From assembly GCF_023343835.1 (NCBI RefSeq), contig NC_064437.1, forward strand, positions 52,960,972 through 53,024,971: 64,000 bases of DNA. Reading direction: 5' to 3'. Of this stretch, positions 36,001-46,200 are shown piece by piece. Each line of letters begins with the position of its first letter. Position 1 is the first letter of the stretch. The DNA is from Lagopus muta (lineage: Eukaryota; Chordata; Aves; Galliformes; Phasianidae). The position numbers and the translations under genes are program-made. The notes below the pieces were generated by a model, which saw only the letters and a program-made list of their open reading frames with translations, searched no databases and was not told where the DNA came from.

Positions 36001-39000
36001 TTATGTTGTTCTCCTTTCTTGTGCCCGCTCCATCCCATGGCAGTGGATCTCCCCACAGGCAGCAGTGCACCCCGCGCCCACTTTGCTGCAGCACCGCTGG
36101 GGATCCCCCATAGCGGTGAGGCCAGCTGAGCCGGTAGAGCCAGTGCTGCCTGGCAGCCCGCCCGGCTGCGGGGAGCGGCTGCTCCCACCGCGTGTCTCGG
36201 CATCGCCTGGCCCTGCGTGCCGCGTCCTGTCAGCTGTGGGTGTGCCGGGCTGCTGCGGGGAGCCTGGGGGATGGCAGCGTGGGAGCCCCCTGCCGCCCCC
36301 GGGTTACTTTATGGGGCGAGAGGGGCGGCAGGGAGCGGTGGGACCGGTTTGCAGCATCGCCTTCCATCTCGAACCTGGTGACCGCTGGCCTGCCTGAGTG
36401 GCAGATGGTGGCTGCCTGGGGACCCGCCGGCCGGGTGATTATTCACCCGTCTCCATGGCGATAGAAAGGTCAGCGAAAAGATCCTGTGTGATTCTCGGGT
36501 CAGGTCGGTGGGATTAGGAGCTGCGCGGAAGGGCTGGGGGTGGGGGGGTAGGGCACAACCGCTCCCTGGCACGCCAGCTGCACTGCCCCCAGGGCACCGA
36601 GATCTGTCTGAGAACTGACAAACTGTGTGCACCAGTGGGTCTGACCGGCATCGGGGATGGGACTGTGCTGTTGGGGGCTTGGCTGCTCCAGTACAGGTCA
36701 GGGCACCCCAGCAGTGCTGGTCCCTCATCCCTCCATCTCCTCTTCTTCCTGGCAGCAGGGATGAGGTGCCTCTGTACTGCTGCTGTTGGTGCCTGTGACT
36801 GACCTGTGTTCTCCCTCTCTCTGCAGGCTGTTCCTCTAAGTCATTCAAGCTGTACTCGCCAAAGGAGCCCCCGAACGGCAACGCCTTCCCCCCATTCCAT
36901 CCGGGCACCATGCTGGATCGAGATGTGGGGTGAGCTGGGGGCTGGGGAGGGATCGGTGAGGCTTGGGGTTTTCTGGTCTCTTGGATCCCTAGAGCTGTAT
37001 TGAGACTGCAGCACATCTTGTGCTAACTCAATTAGCACAAGGCAAGAGATGGGATGGTATTGATGGGTGGAGAAAGGGTTACATTTGGGATCAAGGGAGC
37101 CCCAGTTCTCCAGCATTGTGGGACCAAGCCCATTGCCAGATCAATCTTCTGGGTACAGTTCCAGCCCCTGCCACATTCCCTGTTCCTGGCACCAGCCCTG
37201 GGGGGAGCAGGATGGGCCCCTGGGGCTGGGAAGCAGCTCAGTTCTGGGGTGCAGGTTACCCTGTGGGGCTGTCAGACACCAGCATCCTGACTGCTTGCTG
37301 CTGGTAGAAGGGAAGGGGGGATGGAGACTGTGGAGCCCAGGGATAAGGATCTTGGCCATTGCTGACCCCGCTGTGTTGCTTCTCTCCCACAGACCTACTC
37401 CCATGTACCCACCTACGTACCTGGAGCCTGGCATTGGGTAAGTGTGAGGGGCTGGCAGGGAAGGAGCAGAGAGCCTGCCCCAGTCTGGTTTGGGGTCAGT
37501 GCCTGGGGAGGATGAGTATGGCACATTGGTGGCCTGCGGAGGCCGTATGTCCCCATACCTTCGTCCCCATCCCTATGCCCCACGCTGCAGCTGCTCCCTG
37601 TTCTGACCACGTGTTCTCTGCTCCCTGGCAGGAGGCACACGCCGTATGGCAATCAGACTGACTACAGGATATTTGAGCTCAACAAGCGGCTGCAGAACTG
37701 GACAGAGGTGGGGAGCTGGGGGCCAAGCTGGGAAGCGAGTGGGAGGGGTGGCTGATGACAGGGGGGGAACCTCTTCTCCGGGTGCTTGTCTGAATGCAGT
37801 CCTCCAAGGGCTGAGCGTAGGGCTGCCTGTCTTTTGTCCCCTAACCCAGCATCTCTGCTGTCCCCAGGAATGTGACAATCTGTGGTGGGATGCCTTCACC
37901 ACAGAGTTCTTTGAGGACGATGCCATGCTAACAATCACTTTCTGCTTGGAGGATGGACCAAAGAGATACAGTAAGTGGCAGCAGAGTGGTGGGGCTAGGG
38001 CTAGCCCCTGGGGTTCCCAGAGCTTGTGCTCGAGTACTCCTTCCCAGAGGCATTGCTTTACGATGGGGCTGCATGGGTAGGCATGAGCGAGGGATTGGAG
38101 CCCAGTTGCCTGCAGCCATGGGGACCTTATTCACATGCACACCTGGATCAGTCGTTTTTACTGATGTTATTTTCTTCCTTTTCCCACTCCAGCAATTGGC
38201 CGGACTCTGATACCCCGTTACTTCCGCAGCATCTTTGAAGGAGGGGCCACAGAGCTCTACTACGTGCTCAAGCACCCCAAGGAGTCCTTCCACAACAACT
38301 TTGTCTCTCTGGACTGCGACCAGTGCACCATGGTCACCCAGCATGGCAAGCCCATGTTCACCCAGGTACCTCCAGCCCCCACGTGTCTCAGTCTGACAGA
38401 TGCTCACAGTAGCAGTGGTGACATGAAGTGAGGGATGGGCACTGATTTTCGTGGCTGTGTGCTGAGCAGATGGAGCTGTGCTGATGGAGCACTGTAAAGA
38501 TAGCCTGCCTTTGCAGCATCCCTTGGGCACAGGTTCCCTGTCTGTGAAGGCTCCTGGGTTTGCTTTGTGCTGAGACCCATGCCAGGCAGTCCCAAGCTAA
38601 GGGATGGGTGTCCTGGTGTGCAGGAGCAATGGGTTCTCAGGGTTCTGGGCTGGGGGAGCAGGGTGGCAGTGCGTGCCTGACTCTGTGTCCTGCCCAGGTG
38701 TGCGTGGAGGGGCGGCTCTACCTGGAGTTCATGTTTGATGACATGATGAGGATAAAGACGTGGCATTTCAGCATCCGCCAGCATCGAGAGCTCATCCCCC
38801 GCAGCATCCTTGCCATGCATGTGAGTACCGCTCCTCAAAGTGTGGGGCAGGGCTGCTGATCTCCTCCCCCTGCCGCACAGATGGGGCTCCCCCACGCCCC
38901 GTTAATTACAGGATGGGGCACAGGGGACAATCCCCAGCTGAGCGCTGTCCCTCTCGCCCGTAGGCACAGGACCCCCAGATGCTGGACCAGTTATCCAAGA

Positions 39001-40181
39001 ACATCACCCGCTGTGGGCTCTCAAACTCCACACTCAACTACCTCCGAGTACGTGTGCCAGGAGCAGAGCGGGCTGTGCGTCGGGGGTCTGGAAGAGGGGG
39101 GAGGATAATGCACAACAGTGGGGCAGCAAGTGTGTGGAGCCCTTGGGCTCTGCACGAGGCTTGGGTCACCGCGACACGGCAGAGGGGCTCTTGGCTTTGA
39201 CAACGTCTAACCTCGTGCCCGTCTGCTCCCCCAGCTCTGTGTAATCCTAGAACCAATGCAGGAGCTCATGTCACGGCACAAGACCTACAGCCTCAGTCCC
39301 CGGGACTGCCTCAAGACCTGCCTGTTCCAGAAGTGGCAGCGGATGGTCGCGCCGCCCGGTGAGTGCCGCTGCCTGCTGGGCTGCGTGGTGCGGGTGGGAG
39401 GAGGTGGTGCTGGCAGAAGGGTTGGGGGGCACTCAGCTGTGGCTGACTGACTGCTTCTTCCTCCCGGCCCAGCGGAGCCGGCACGGCAGCAGCCCAGCAA
39501 GCGCCGGAAAAGGAAGATGTCAGGGGGCAGCACGATGAGCTCCGGCGGTGGAAACACCAACAACAGCAACAGCAAGAAGAAGAGCCCCGCCAGCACCTTC
39601 GCTCTGTCCAGTCAGGTACCTGTAAGCATCCCGTTTCCATTCTCTTTTCCTTCCCCGGGATGGAGGGGTGGGCTCCCAGCTCCAGGAAGTGGCTAAGGGA
39701 CATCCCCAGGGCTGCTTGTCCGAGGCCCCGGCCCTCTCCTGGTGACGGGGAAAAGCAGGGGGCAGCCCCAGGTCTCCCTTCCCTCCCCCTGTTCTGTCTC
39801 AGCCCTTGCAGAGTGTGAGTAGCAGCCCAGGGACAGAGGCGAGGAGGCAACCCTGAAGCTGAGGAAGGGGCTGCGGTGCCGGGAGGGGGGGGTTTGGCGG
39901 CCGGGGCTCCCCCCACCTCGATTATGTTTCGGGACCGTCTCCCCTTTCAGGATGTGATGGTGGTAGGCGAGCCCACGCTGATGGGGGGGGAGTTCGGGGA
40001 TGAGGACGAGCGGCTCATCACTCGGCTGGAGAACACGCAGTTTGACGCCGCCAACGGCATCGACGACGAGGACAGCTTCAACAACTCGCCCGCGCTGGGG
40101 GCCAACAGCCCCTGGAACAGCAAACCGCCCTCCAGCCAGGAGAGCAAGTCAGAGAACCCCACGTCGCAGGCGTCGCAGTAA
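24032..40181 (+). CDS. LDB1: LIM domain-binding protein 1 (LDB1/CLIM2/NLI), complete, 11 coding exons
   Basis: LDB1 is a nuclear scaffold that self-associates and binds LIM-only and LIM-homeodomain proteins, bridging enhancers and promoters in complexes such as GATA1-TAL1-LMO2. Coding exons: 24032-24056, 36827-36929, 37393-37437, 37632-37707, 37868-37970, 38193-38365, 38698-38820, 38964-39047, 39235-39358, 39473-39621, 39951-40181. All introns are GT-AG. The total is 1,236 bp, or 411 aa, which equals the human long isoform. Exon 1 encodes MSVGCACPG and exon 2 continues CSSKSFKLYSPKEPP. The dimerisation domain spans about aa 50-285 (RSIFEGGATELYYVLKHPKE, MFDDMMRIKTWHF). A basic KRRKRK nuclear-localisation signal lies in exon 10. 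The LIM-interaction domain (DVMVVGEPTLMGGEFG...) is in exon 11. Only a few residues differ from human (for example CDQCT for CDQGS). Tandem donors end exon 10, with or without Val-Pro. Identification is certain. Confidence 0.98.
31640..31707 (+). mobile_element. CR1 LINE 3'-end fragment
   Basis: The sequence GGTTGGACTCGGAGGTCCTG, a diverged centre, then TGTTCTGTGATTCTGTG is the typical 3' terminus of a bird CR1, plus orientation. It immediately precedes the TG-rich minisatellite. Confidence 0.8.
31730..32280. repeat. Degenerate TG-rich minisatellite
   Basis: About 550 bp is built from imperfect units of the kind GGTGTATATAGGTGTACA, with spacing of roughly 10-24 bp and many variants (GTGTAGGTGTACAGG, GGTGTGTATATAGG). 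It starts about 20 bp after a CR1 3' end and stops at the edge of the internal CpG island. The purine-pyrimidine alternation keeps a long minus-strand frame open, which I regard as an artefact. Confidence 0.8.
32280..33100 (+). promoter_or_regulatory. LDB1: Internal CpG island / likely alternative LDB1 promoter and 5' exon
   Basis: A second, separate CpG island lies 8.2 kb inside intron 1 and 3.7 kb before exon 2. It contains a GGAC tetranucleotide run (32410-32440), SP1-type boxes, and a good splice donor at 32627 (CGCC|GTGAGTCG). An exon ending there and spliced to exon 2 could not continue the ATG at 32541: its frame closes at the TAA at 36837-36839. The protein would instead start at the Met in CACCATGC at 36910. 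That Met begins MLDRDVGPTP, which as I recall is the start of the short human LDB1 isoform (375 aa). The promoter role is inferred. Confidence 0.6.
32725..32744. repeat. TC dinucleotide repeat
   Basis: A (TC)n run lies about 100 bp downstream of the candidate alternative-exon donor in the internal CpG island. Confidence 0.85.
39616..39621 (+). other. LDB1: Tandem alternative splice donors at the LDB1 exon 10 end
   Basis: The sequence reads CAG|GTACCT|GTAAGC. Using the first GT removes six bases (codons GTA CCT, Val-Pro) without changing frame. Using the second keeps them. From memory, human LDB1 products with and without Val-Pro before DVMVVGEP both exist. The choice sits at the junction leading into the LIM-interaction domain. 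Confidence 0.7.
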
Positions 40182-42245
40182 CGGCCCCGCGCCCCCCCCC
40201 GCGGACTCAGTCCCAACCGATCTACCTGTACATTTGCAACGGAGAGTGACTGGGAAGCGGCGAGGTACTGGGGCGGATCGGCGCCGCGCCACGGCGGGAC
40301 CCACGGCCGGGGGCAGCGCCTGCCGCCGCCTCCCCGCTCCCCCCGCGCCCGCTGCCCCCAGACCCAGGGCAGGGGCGGATGTCGGGGCCGTAGCTTCGTT
40401 ATTCCCCCTTCTCCCTCTTCCTCCTCCCTGCTTCTTCATCCCTGGAGAGCCTCTCGTGTCCCCTCCCGCCGTGCCCAGCCCCTGCCTGCTGAACGGGGCG
40501 CAGCGGGGCTGCAGAGCCCTGCGGTGAGGTCCAGCCTTCCTCCTCCTCTCCCCTCCTGGGTCTGACGGCGGTGTTTGCTGTGTGCGTGCGCCTCCAGCCC
40601 AGCCTGGGGCTGGTGGGGCTGGCTGAGGACAAAGCCCCGGCTGCTGTGGTGTTGGGGGTCGGTCACCGGGCGTTCCCCACTCTCCTGCCCCCTCCTTGGC
40701 CCCCATCCCCTCTCTCCCCCCCACCCCCCCAGCAGGGCCCTGCTGGGGACTGTGTACATAGAAAGCGCCCAGCAGGGAGGGAGCTGAGGGGGGTGGGGGG
40801 TCCAAGGCCAGCAGCCCCCACGTCTCCACCCGGAGTCCCTCGGTGACCTCCGGCTCCCAGTACCTCCTACTTTTGTCTGTTTTGTTTTTTTTTTTTGTTT
40901 TGTTTTTTTAATAATATTATTAAAATTGTAAGTTTAAAAAAAAAATATGGGACAAACCCCCTCTTGCCCCTCTCCCCCCCCCTTCCCTGGCCAGTGCCCC
41001 CCTCCCTGCCCTGAGCGCTCTCACCCTGTCCTGACTTTTGTACAGGCTTCTTCTCTTGGGAGTCTCGTTTTATATCCAGTTCGGAGAGCTTCAAACCAAG
41101 GAGAGACTTTGCAGACTTCCTTTCTAATCCCTCCAGGGGGTGGGGGGCAGCCCCCCACCTCCCTCCTCCATGTAAATCTTGTGTGCTGTTGTCCCTGCTC
41201 CTTCCCTCCCCCCCCCCGGTTCGTGTACCTCGTGCTTGTACATTTCCGCGCTGTAGACAGTGTGTACGATACTGTTCTTTCAATGTGTTATCACTAGAGC
41301 AGGTGCCTCCATTGATGTTAGGGGAAACAATGAGAATAATAATAATTTTTTTGGGATTTTTTTTCTTTTTTGGTTTAAAAAAAAAAAAAAAAGGAAAAAA
41401 AATATTTTCCTTCCAAGGCTTCTTCCAAGGTGAAGATTGAAGGCGAGGGGGAGGGTGTGTGTGTGTGTTTACTGCCCCCCCCCCGCATCCTCAGTAGGGT
41501 ACTGTGGGGTGAGCTGGGGGTCTGGCTGCATGTGTGCCCCCCTGGTATGTCCCCAGCTTGGGGGTGCAGCAGGTGCTGCCCTACAGGGTGGATGGGGCTA
41601 TGCTGGGTGCAAGAGTGTGTGTGTGTGTGAGTGGGGAGAGTGAGTGTGCAAGGGAATGTTTTGGGGGGGTCTGCACTCTGCTCTCTCTGCCAGCACCCTC
41701 CCAGCACCGTGCTGGGGGGAGCAACAGCCTGTGAGCCCCACAGGGCTGGGTGGGAGCCGTCAGGGGTTGCCCCGTGAGCACAGAGGTTCTGGGTGCAGCC
41801 CACGTCTCACCCAGGTTGGGGGTGGCTGTGATGGGGGGGGACCCCGTGTCCCCCCAGCCCTCCTGAGGGACTGGGAGACGGTGCCTGAGACCCTTGGCTC
41901 AGCCCTGACCTGATTCCAAGTCCCAGCACCCAGTGGGGTGTCCCATGCTGACCTCCACTTCCTGGGGGCTGAGGTCTCAGTCCTGCAGATCTCTGCCCCC
42001 AAGCATGGGACCCCAGAGGAGGCTCCCACGGCACCGGGGGGTTTTCTGCTTTGCAGTAAGGTACGATGGGTGCTGGGGTTCCCACAGAGTGGTGATGTGC
42101 CCCCTCGCTGCCCACCCTCTCCCCGGGCACACTGAAATGCCTTTTTCTTTTTTTTTCTTTTGCCCCCCCCCTTCCTCCCCCGTCCTCCATAGTTTGTGCC
42201 ATTTATGAGTCATGTATGGTACCAATAAAATGACTTTTCGGTTTG
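40182..42245 (+). other. LDB1: LDB1 3' untranslated region
   Basis: About 2.06 kb runs from the TAA stop to the cleavage region after AATAAA. It includes long T/A tracts (40881-40945, 41347-41403), TG dinucleotide runs at 41455-41468 and 41615-41629, and an ATTAAA at 40919-40924 that could serve a shorter transcript. No coding frame of interest is present. Confidence 0.8.
42224..42229 (+). terminator. LDB1: LDB1 polyadenylation signal AATAAA
   Basis: A canonical hexamer followed within 20 bases by a T/GT-rich stretch (CTTTTCGGTTTGAGGCTGT). Confidence 0.85.
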
Positions 42246-42960
42246 AGGCTGTCCTGAGCGCTTATTTCTGAGCCCAGGGCCTGGGGGTGCCGGTGCTGGT
42301 GCTAAGGTGCATCCCCAAACCCTCCAGGTTTCGGCTCCTGGGCAGCTGCAGTGGGGGGTGCTTCAGCCATTCCCCCCCCCAGCCAGGAGCACCAGAAAGC
42401 AGCTTAGGGCTGTTCCTGCACAGGGTGTCCGCAGCAGGAAGAGGCTGAGCTGCGAGTGCCTCCACACCCTGGGGTAAAGGTAAAGCAGCCGGAAAAAAAT
42501 CCGCCTCAAAACCTCGGAGGAGTCCCGTGACAGCCCTACGCTGCACGAGCCAAGTTTATGCAGTTTTTCCCTGTTTTTCTTTCCCTTGGTGTATTGCATC
42601 CTTTCCTGTCCCAGGGCCCATGCTGTGCTACTGGGGGCAGGGGTTGGGGGGGCAGGAGGGGAGCCACCAAGCTGCTTCTCACCCAGGGCACCAAGAGCTG
42701 CCGTGGGGCAGGGGGAAAAGGGCATAGGGTACAGATCCGGTACAGCTCCCGGCTCCTGTCCCAGAGCAAGGCAACTGCGACAGCTCGTGCGGGATGTGGG
42801 GCCGGGAAGGTGATGAGGGTTCTGGGAGGGGCAGATATGGGGCGTCGGGATGGGATGGGCAGCGGGAGGGGGGAGCTCCGGGAGTCCCGTGGGATCGTGC
42901 TCGGGACGCACTGCTGCTGCTGGTGGCCCTGACCCGGACGCGGGATGGCCGGGAGCCAGG
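42246..42960. other. Short intergenic spacer / prominin upstream region
   Basis: About 700 bp separates the LDB1 cleavage site from the probable first prominin exon. It is GC-rich with no repeat or coding segment recognised. The right half presumably contains the prominin promoter. No TATA box is obvious. Confidence 0.5.
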
Positions 42961-43082
42961 CGGTGGCCGGGACAGGGTGGGGCGGTGCATTTGCCAGCGC
43001 AGAGCTTTTCAGTCCCTGGGCTGAAACTGAAAGGAGCCGCAGAGCCGGGCGTTAGCTGTGCGGCGGGGCACCGCAGGACGCG
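42960..43082 (+). other. Candidate 5' untranslated exon of the prominin gene
   Basis: A strong donor at 43083 (GCG|GTAAGTGC) ends a GC-rich segment. The coding exon starts after an acceptor at 43274-43275 (CTCTGCTCAG). The frame leading into the ATG is closed upstream by a TGA in this segment, so it would be noncoding. The left edge is a guess. Confidence 0.5.
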
Positions 43083-43283
43083 GTAAGTGCTTTGTCCCCG
43101 TCTGTCTCCCTGAGATCCTTCGCTTCCCCCTGGGCACAGCCTGCTGCCCCCACCCCTCCTGTATCCCAACCCCAGGCTGTGGGGTATGGGATTTTTCCCC
43201 CACGTTTCCCGCTCGGGGATGGGTGGCAGGGTGTGACGTGTAGCTGTGCCACCTCCTTGTCCCCTCTCTGCTCAGGTGCCACC

Positions 43284-46200
43284 ATGGAGCTGGGGAACAT
43301 CTCGCAGCCCGTGTACGGCCCTGGCCTCGAGGAGCCGAGCAGCAGCATGCCGGGGCTGCTCCGCATGGCGCACGGCTTCCTGCACCTGGTGCAGCCCCAC
43401 GATCTCCCCTTGGGTGCGTGCTGGGGGTTCCAGGACCGCCCGAGTCTTCTGTGGTGGGGTCAGGAGGGTCTCACAATGTGTCACACAGCACAGAGGCAGC
43501 CCATAATAGGTCCATAGGAGAAGGTAGGGCAGGACCTGGAAGTGAAGCAAGCATCGCGGAGGGGGACTTTGCCCCCGTCCATGCAGAATGCTTTATCCCC
43601 ATCCCAGGTGTCACGTGCATGCTGCCAGGGTGATGTTAGAGCGTCTCCCTGGAGCCTCCAAAACAGAGAGTTTGGGACTGGCGATGATTTCCCTGGGTGC
43701 CAAACGACTGGGGGGAGACGGCCGGAAGGGAAAAGGTGCCAGGCACGTGCTGCCCAGAGCCGCAGCACTGGGTGGTGCTAGGAGTCCCAGAGCCAGGTTA
43801 GGGTGGAATTAGGGCCGGGGTTGAAGTCAGGGCTGGGGTTAGGGAGGGTGCCCGCTCACGACCACTTCTGCTCCCCGTCCCCCAGAGCTGATAGCGGATC
43901 TGGCACAGACGCAGGGCAGGGTGGTGACCGACGAGCAGAAGGAGGAGGTGAGCGTGAAGCCGGGGTGCAGAGCCAGATCCCACCCCGCGATTTGCGCAGA
44001 CCCGGGCCGCCAGCCTCGTGCCTCCTTTCTCCCTCTCACAGCTGCTGCGTTACGAGCTGGGCTTCCTGGTGTGCATCGCCATCGGGCTGCTCTTCGCCGT
44101 CGCGGTGCCGCTGGCGGGATGCTGCTTCTGCTGCTGCCGCTGCTGCGGGCGCTGCGGGGGCCGCATGTCCCAGAAGCAGAGCGGGCGGATGCGCAGCCGA
44201 CGCCGGGTGCTGTACAGCGCTGTGCTGCTGGTGTCGGCGCTCCTGCTGTGAGTGCCGCGGCGGCCGGGAAGGCCTCGCCTGGAAGCTGCCTTCTCTGCGG
44301 GAGCGGCTCCGGCGCGGAGGGACAAAGGAGAGGAAGCGGTGGCGGTGGGGAGCGGGACCGTGGGCCAGAGCCCTTCCCGGCAGCCTCGCAGCGGGGCTCC
44401 GCGTGCCTCGGTCTCCCCGTAGCCGGAGGGGCGGGGTTGGGCGCGGGGCGCGTCCGCTGCACGTCCTGCCGGGTCCCTCATCGGGGTGCTCAGCAGTGCG
44501 TCCTGCACCTGCGTTTGGAGGGTCCGGGAGAGAACGTCGGTGTTCCTCCCGCTGATCCCGCTGCCTTCTTCCTACAGGGCCGGCGATGTGTGCGCCTTCA
44601 TCAGCAACATCCGCTTCTCGCAATCTGTGAGCAGCGCCTTCCCCAACATCAACAGCACCGTGCACGACCTCTGCTCCTACCTGCTCTCCATCCCCCAGGC
44701 ACGCCTGCATCCCGAGTGGGGCACGAGGGGAGGGCAGCCCCGGGGCTGGGGATGGGAGGGATCCCCAAGGAGTCCCCACCCCACGCTGTACAAGAAAGAC
44801 AGAGCTGTTGGAGAGGGTCCAGAGGAGAGCCACGAAGATGATCAGGGGGCTGGAGCACCTCCCCTATGAAGACAGGCTGAGGGAGCTGGGCTTGTTCAGC
44901 CTGAAGAAAAGAAGGCTGTGGGGTGACCTTATTGCAGCCTTTCAGTACCTAAAGGGAGCCTACAAACAGGAGGGGAATCAACTCTTTGAAAGGGTTGATA
45001 ACTGCAGGACAAGGGGAAATGGTTTTAAGTTGAGGGAGGGAAGATTTAGGTTGGATGTCAGGGGGAAGTTCTTCACAGAGAGAGTGGTGAGGTGCTGGAA
45101 AATGGCTGCCCAGAGAGGTTGTGGATGCCCCGTCCCTGGAGGTGTTCAAGGCTAGATTGAATAGGGCCCTGGGCAGCCTGGTCTGGTACTAAATGGGGAG
45201 GTTGGTGGCAGGGGGGTTGGAGATTCATGATCCTTGAGGTCCCTTCCAACCCAGGCCATTCTGTGATTCTCTGCCCCTGCAGCAAGTCAGCTTCATCATC
45301 GACAGCAGCAGCATCCCGTTGGGCAGCGCCAATGACAGCCTGCAGAGTGAGCATGCACGGTGACGGGGGCACCTTCCTGCTGTTGTGGGGGGGATTTGGG
45401 GATTGGGGTGGCTAGGGATGCTCGGCTGGCATGGCCCTATTGCCCAGACTCCAGCACATTGCTGTGGGATGAGGTTTGGTGTGAGAGCAGTTCTTTCAGC
45501 AGCTCCCCTGCAAGGCATGGGCTGCTCAGTGCAGTCCAAGGGGGGTCCTGCATTGACCCCCCCCCCCCATCTCCACAGACATTGGGCCCCTCCTCGGCGG
45601 CAGGATCGCCTCCAGCATCAGGAACTGCACAGACGAGGCGCTGGGATCCCTACAGAGCCTTTTGGGAGGTGATGTCCCAGTGATTCTGAGGATGTGTGGG
45701 GGACACCGGGGGGATACAAGGGCTGAGGGCTGGGCTGGGGGCACATGTGGTGTTTTGGGAAAGGCCTCTGGGGAGGGGTGTGCCTGCCCATCCCTGGTCT
45801 GGCTGGAACGCTGGCACTTTGGGGTGTATTCCTGGATGTCCCTTGCTGCCTCTCCAGCAATGGAAACACTGGCGTCCACCTTTGGCACCATCAACAGCAC
45901 CCGCTGGCGCCTGGAGGAACTGCAGGGCACCTACGACGGGCAGCTGGGCACGCTGCGGGCACGCATTGACAGCACCTTGCAGCGCTGCGGGCAGCCCTGC
46001 AGCACCACCTCATCCAGTGGTGTGGCCTTCGTGGCCAACTATAGCACGGTGAGTTCTGGGGGGCCATGGGTGTCCCCCACCTCCCTGCCCAGCCCGTGGC
46101 CCCCTCACCCCGAGCTGTGCCTGCAGGTGCCCGGTGTGGAGCGGCAGCTGGAGGCGCTGTGGGATGTGCTGGACAGTGGCATAGAGGGGGATTTGGAGGT

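Larger units (their letters stand above)
24057..36826 (+). other. LDB1: LDB1 intron 1 (12.8 kb)
   Basis: The first intron runs from a GTGAGTGC donor to a CTCTCTCTGCAG acceptor. It is mostly GC-rich, gene-free sequence. It holds a CR1 3' end at 31.64 kb, a degenerate TG-rich minisatellite at 31.73-32.28 kb, a second CpG island at 32.28-33.1 kb, and AT-rich islands at about 29.40-29.52 and 30.72-30.78 kb that stand out from their surroundings. Open frames here are short or on the wrong strand, and none resembles a known protein. Confidence 0.9.

Noticed and set aside
44808-45155. 115-codon plus-strand frame as a separate gene or prominin exon
   Set aside because: It is the C-terminal part of the CR1 reverse-transcriptase ORF within intron 5, not a host gene.
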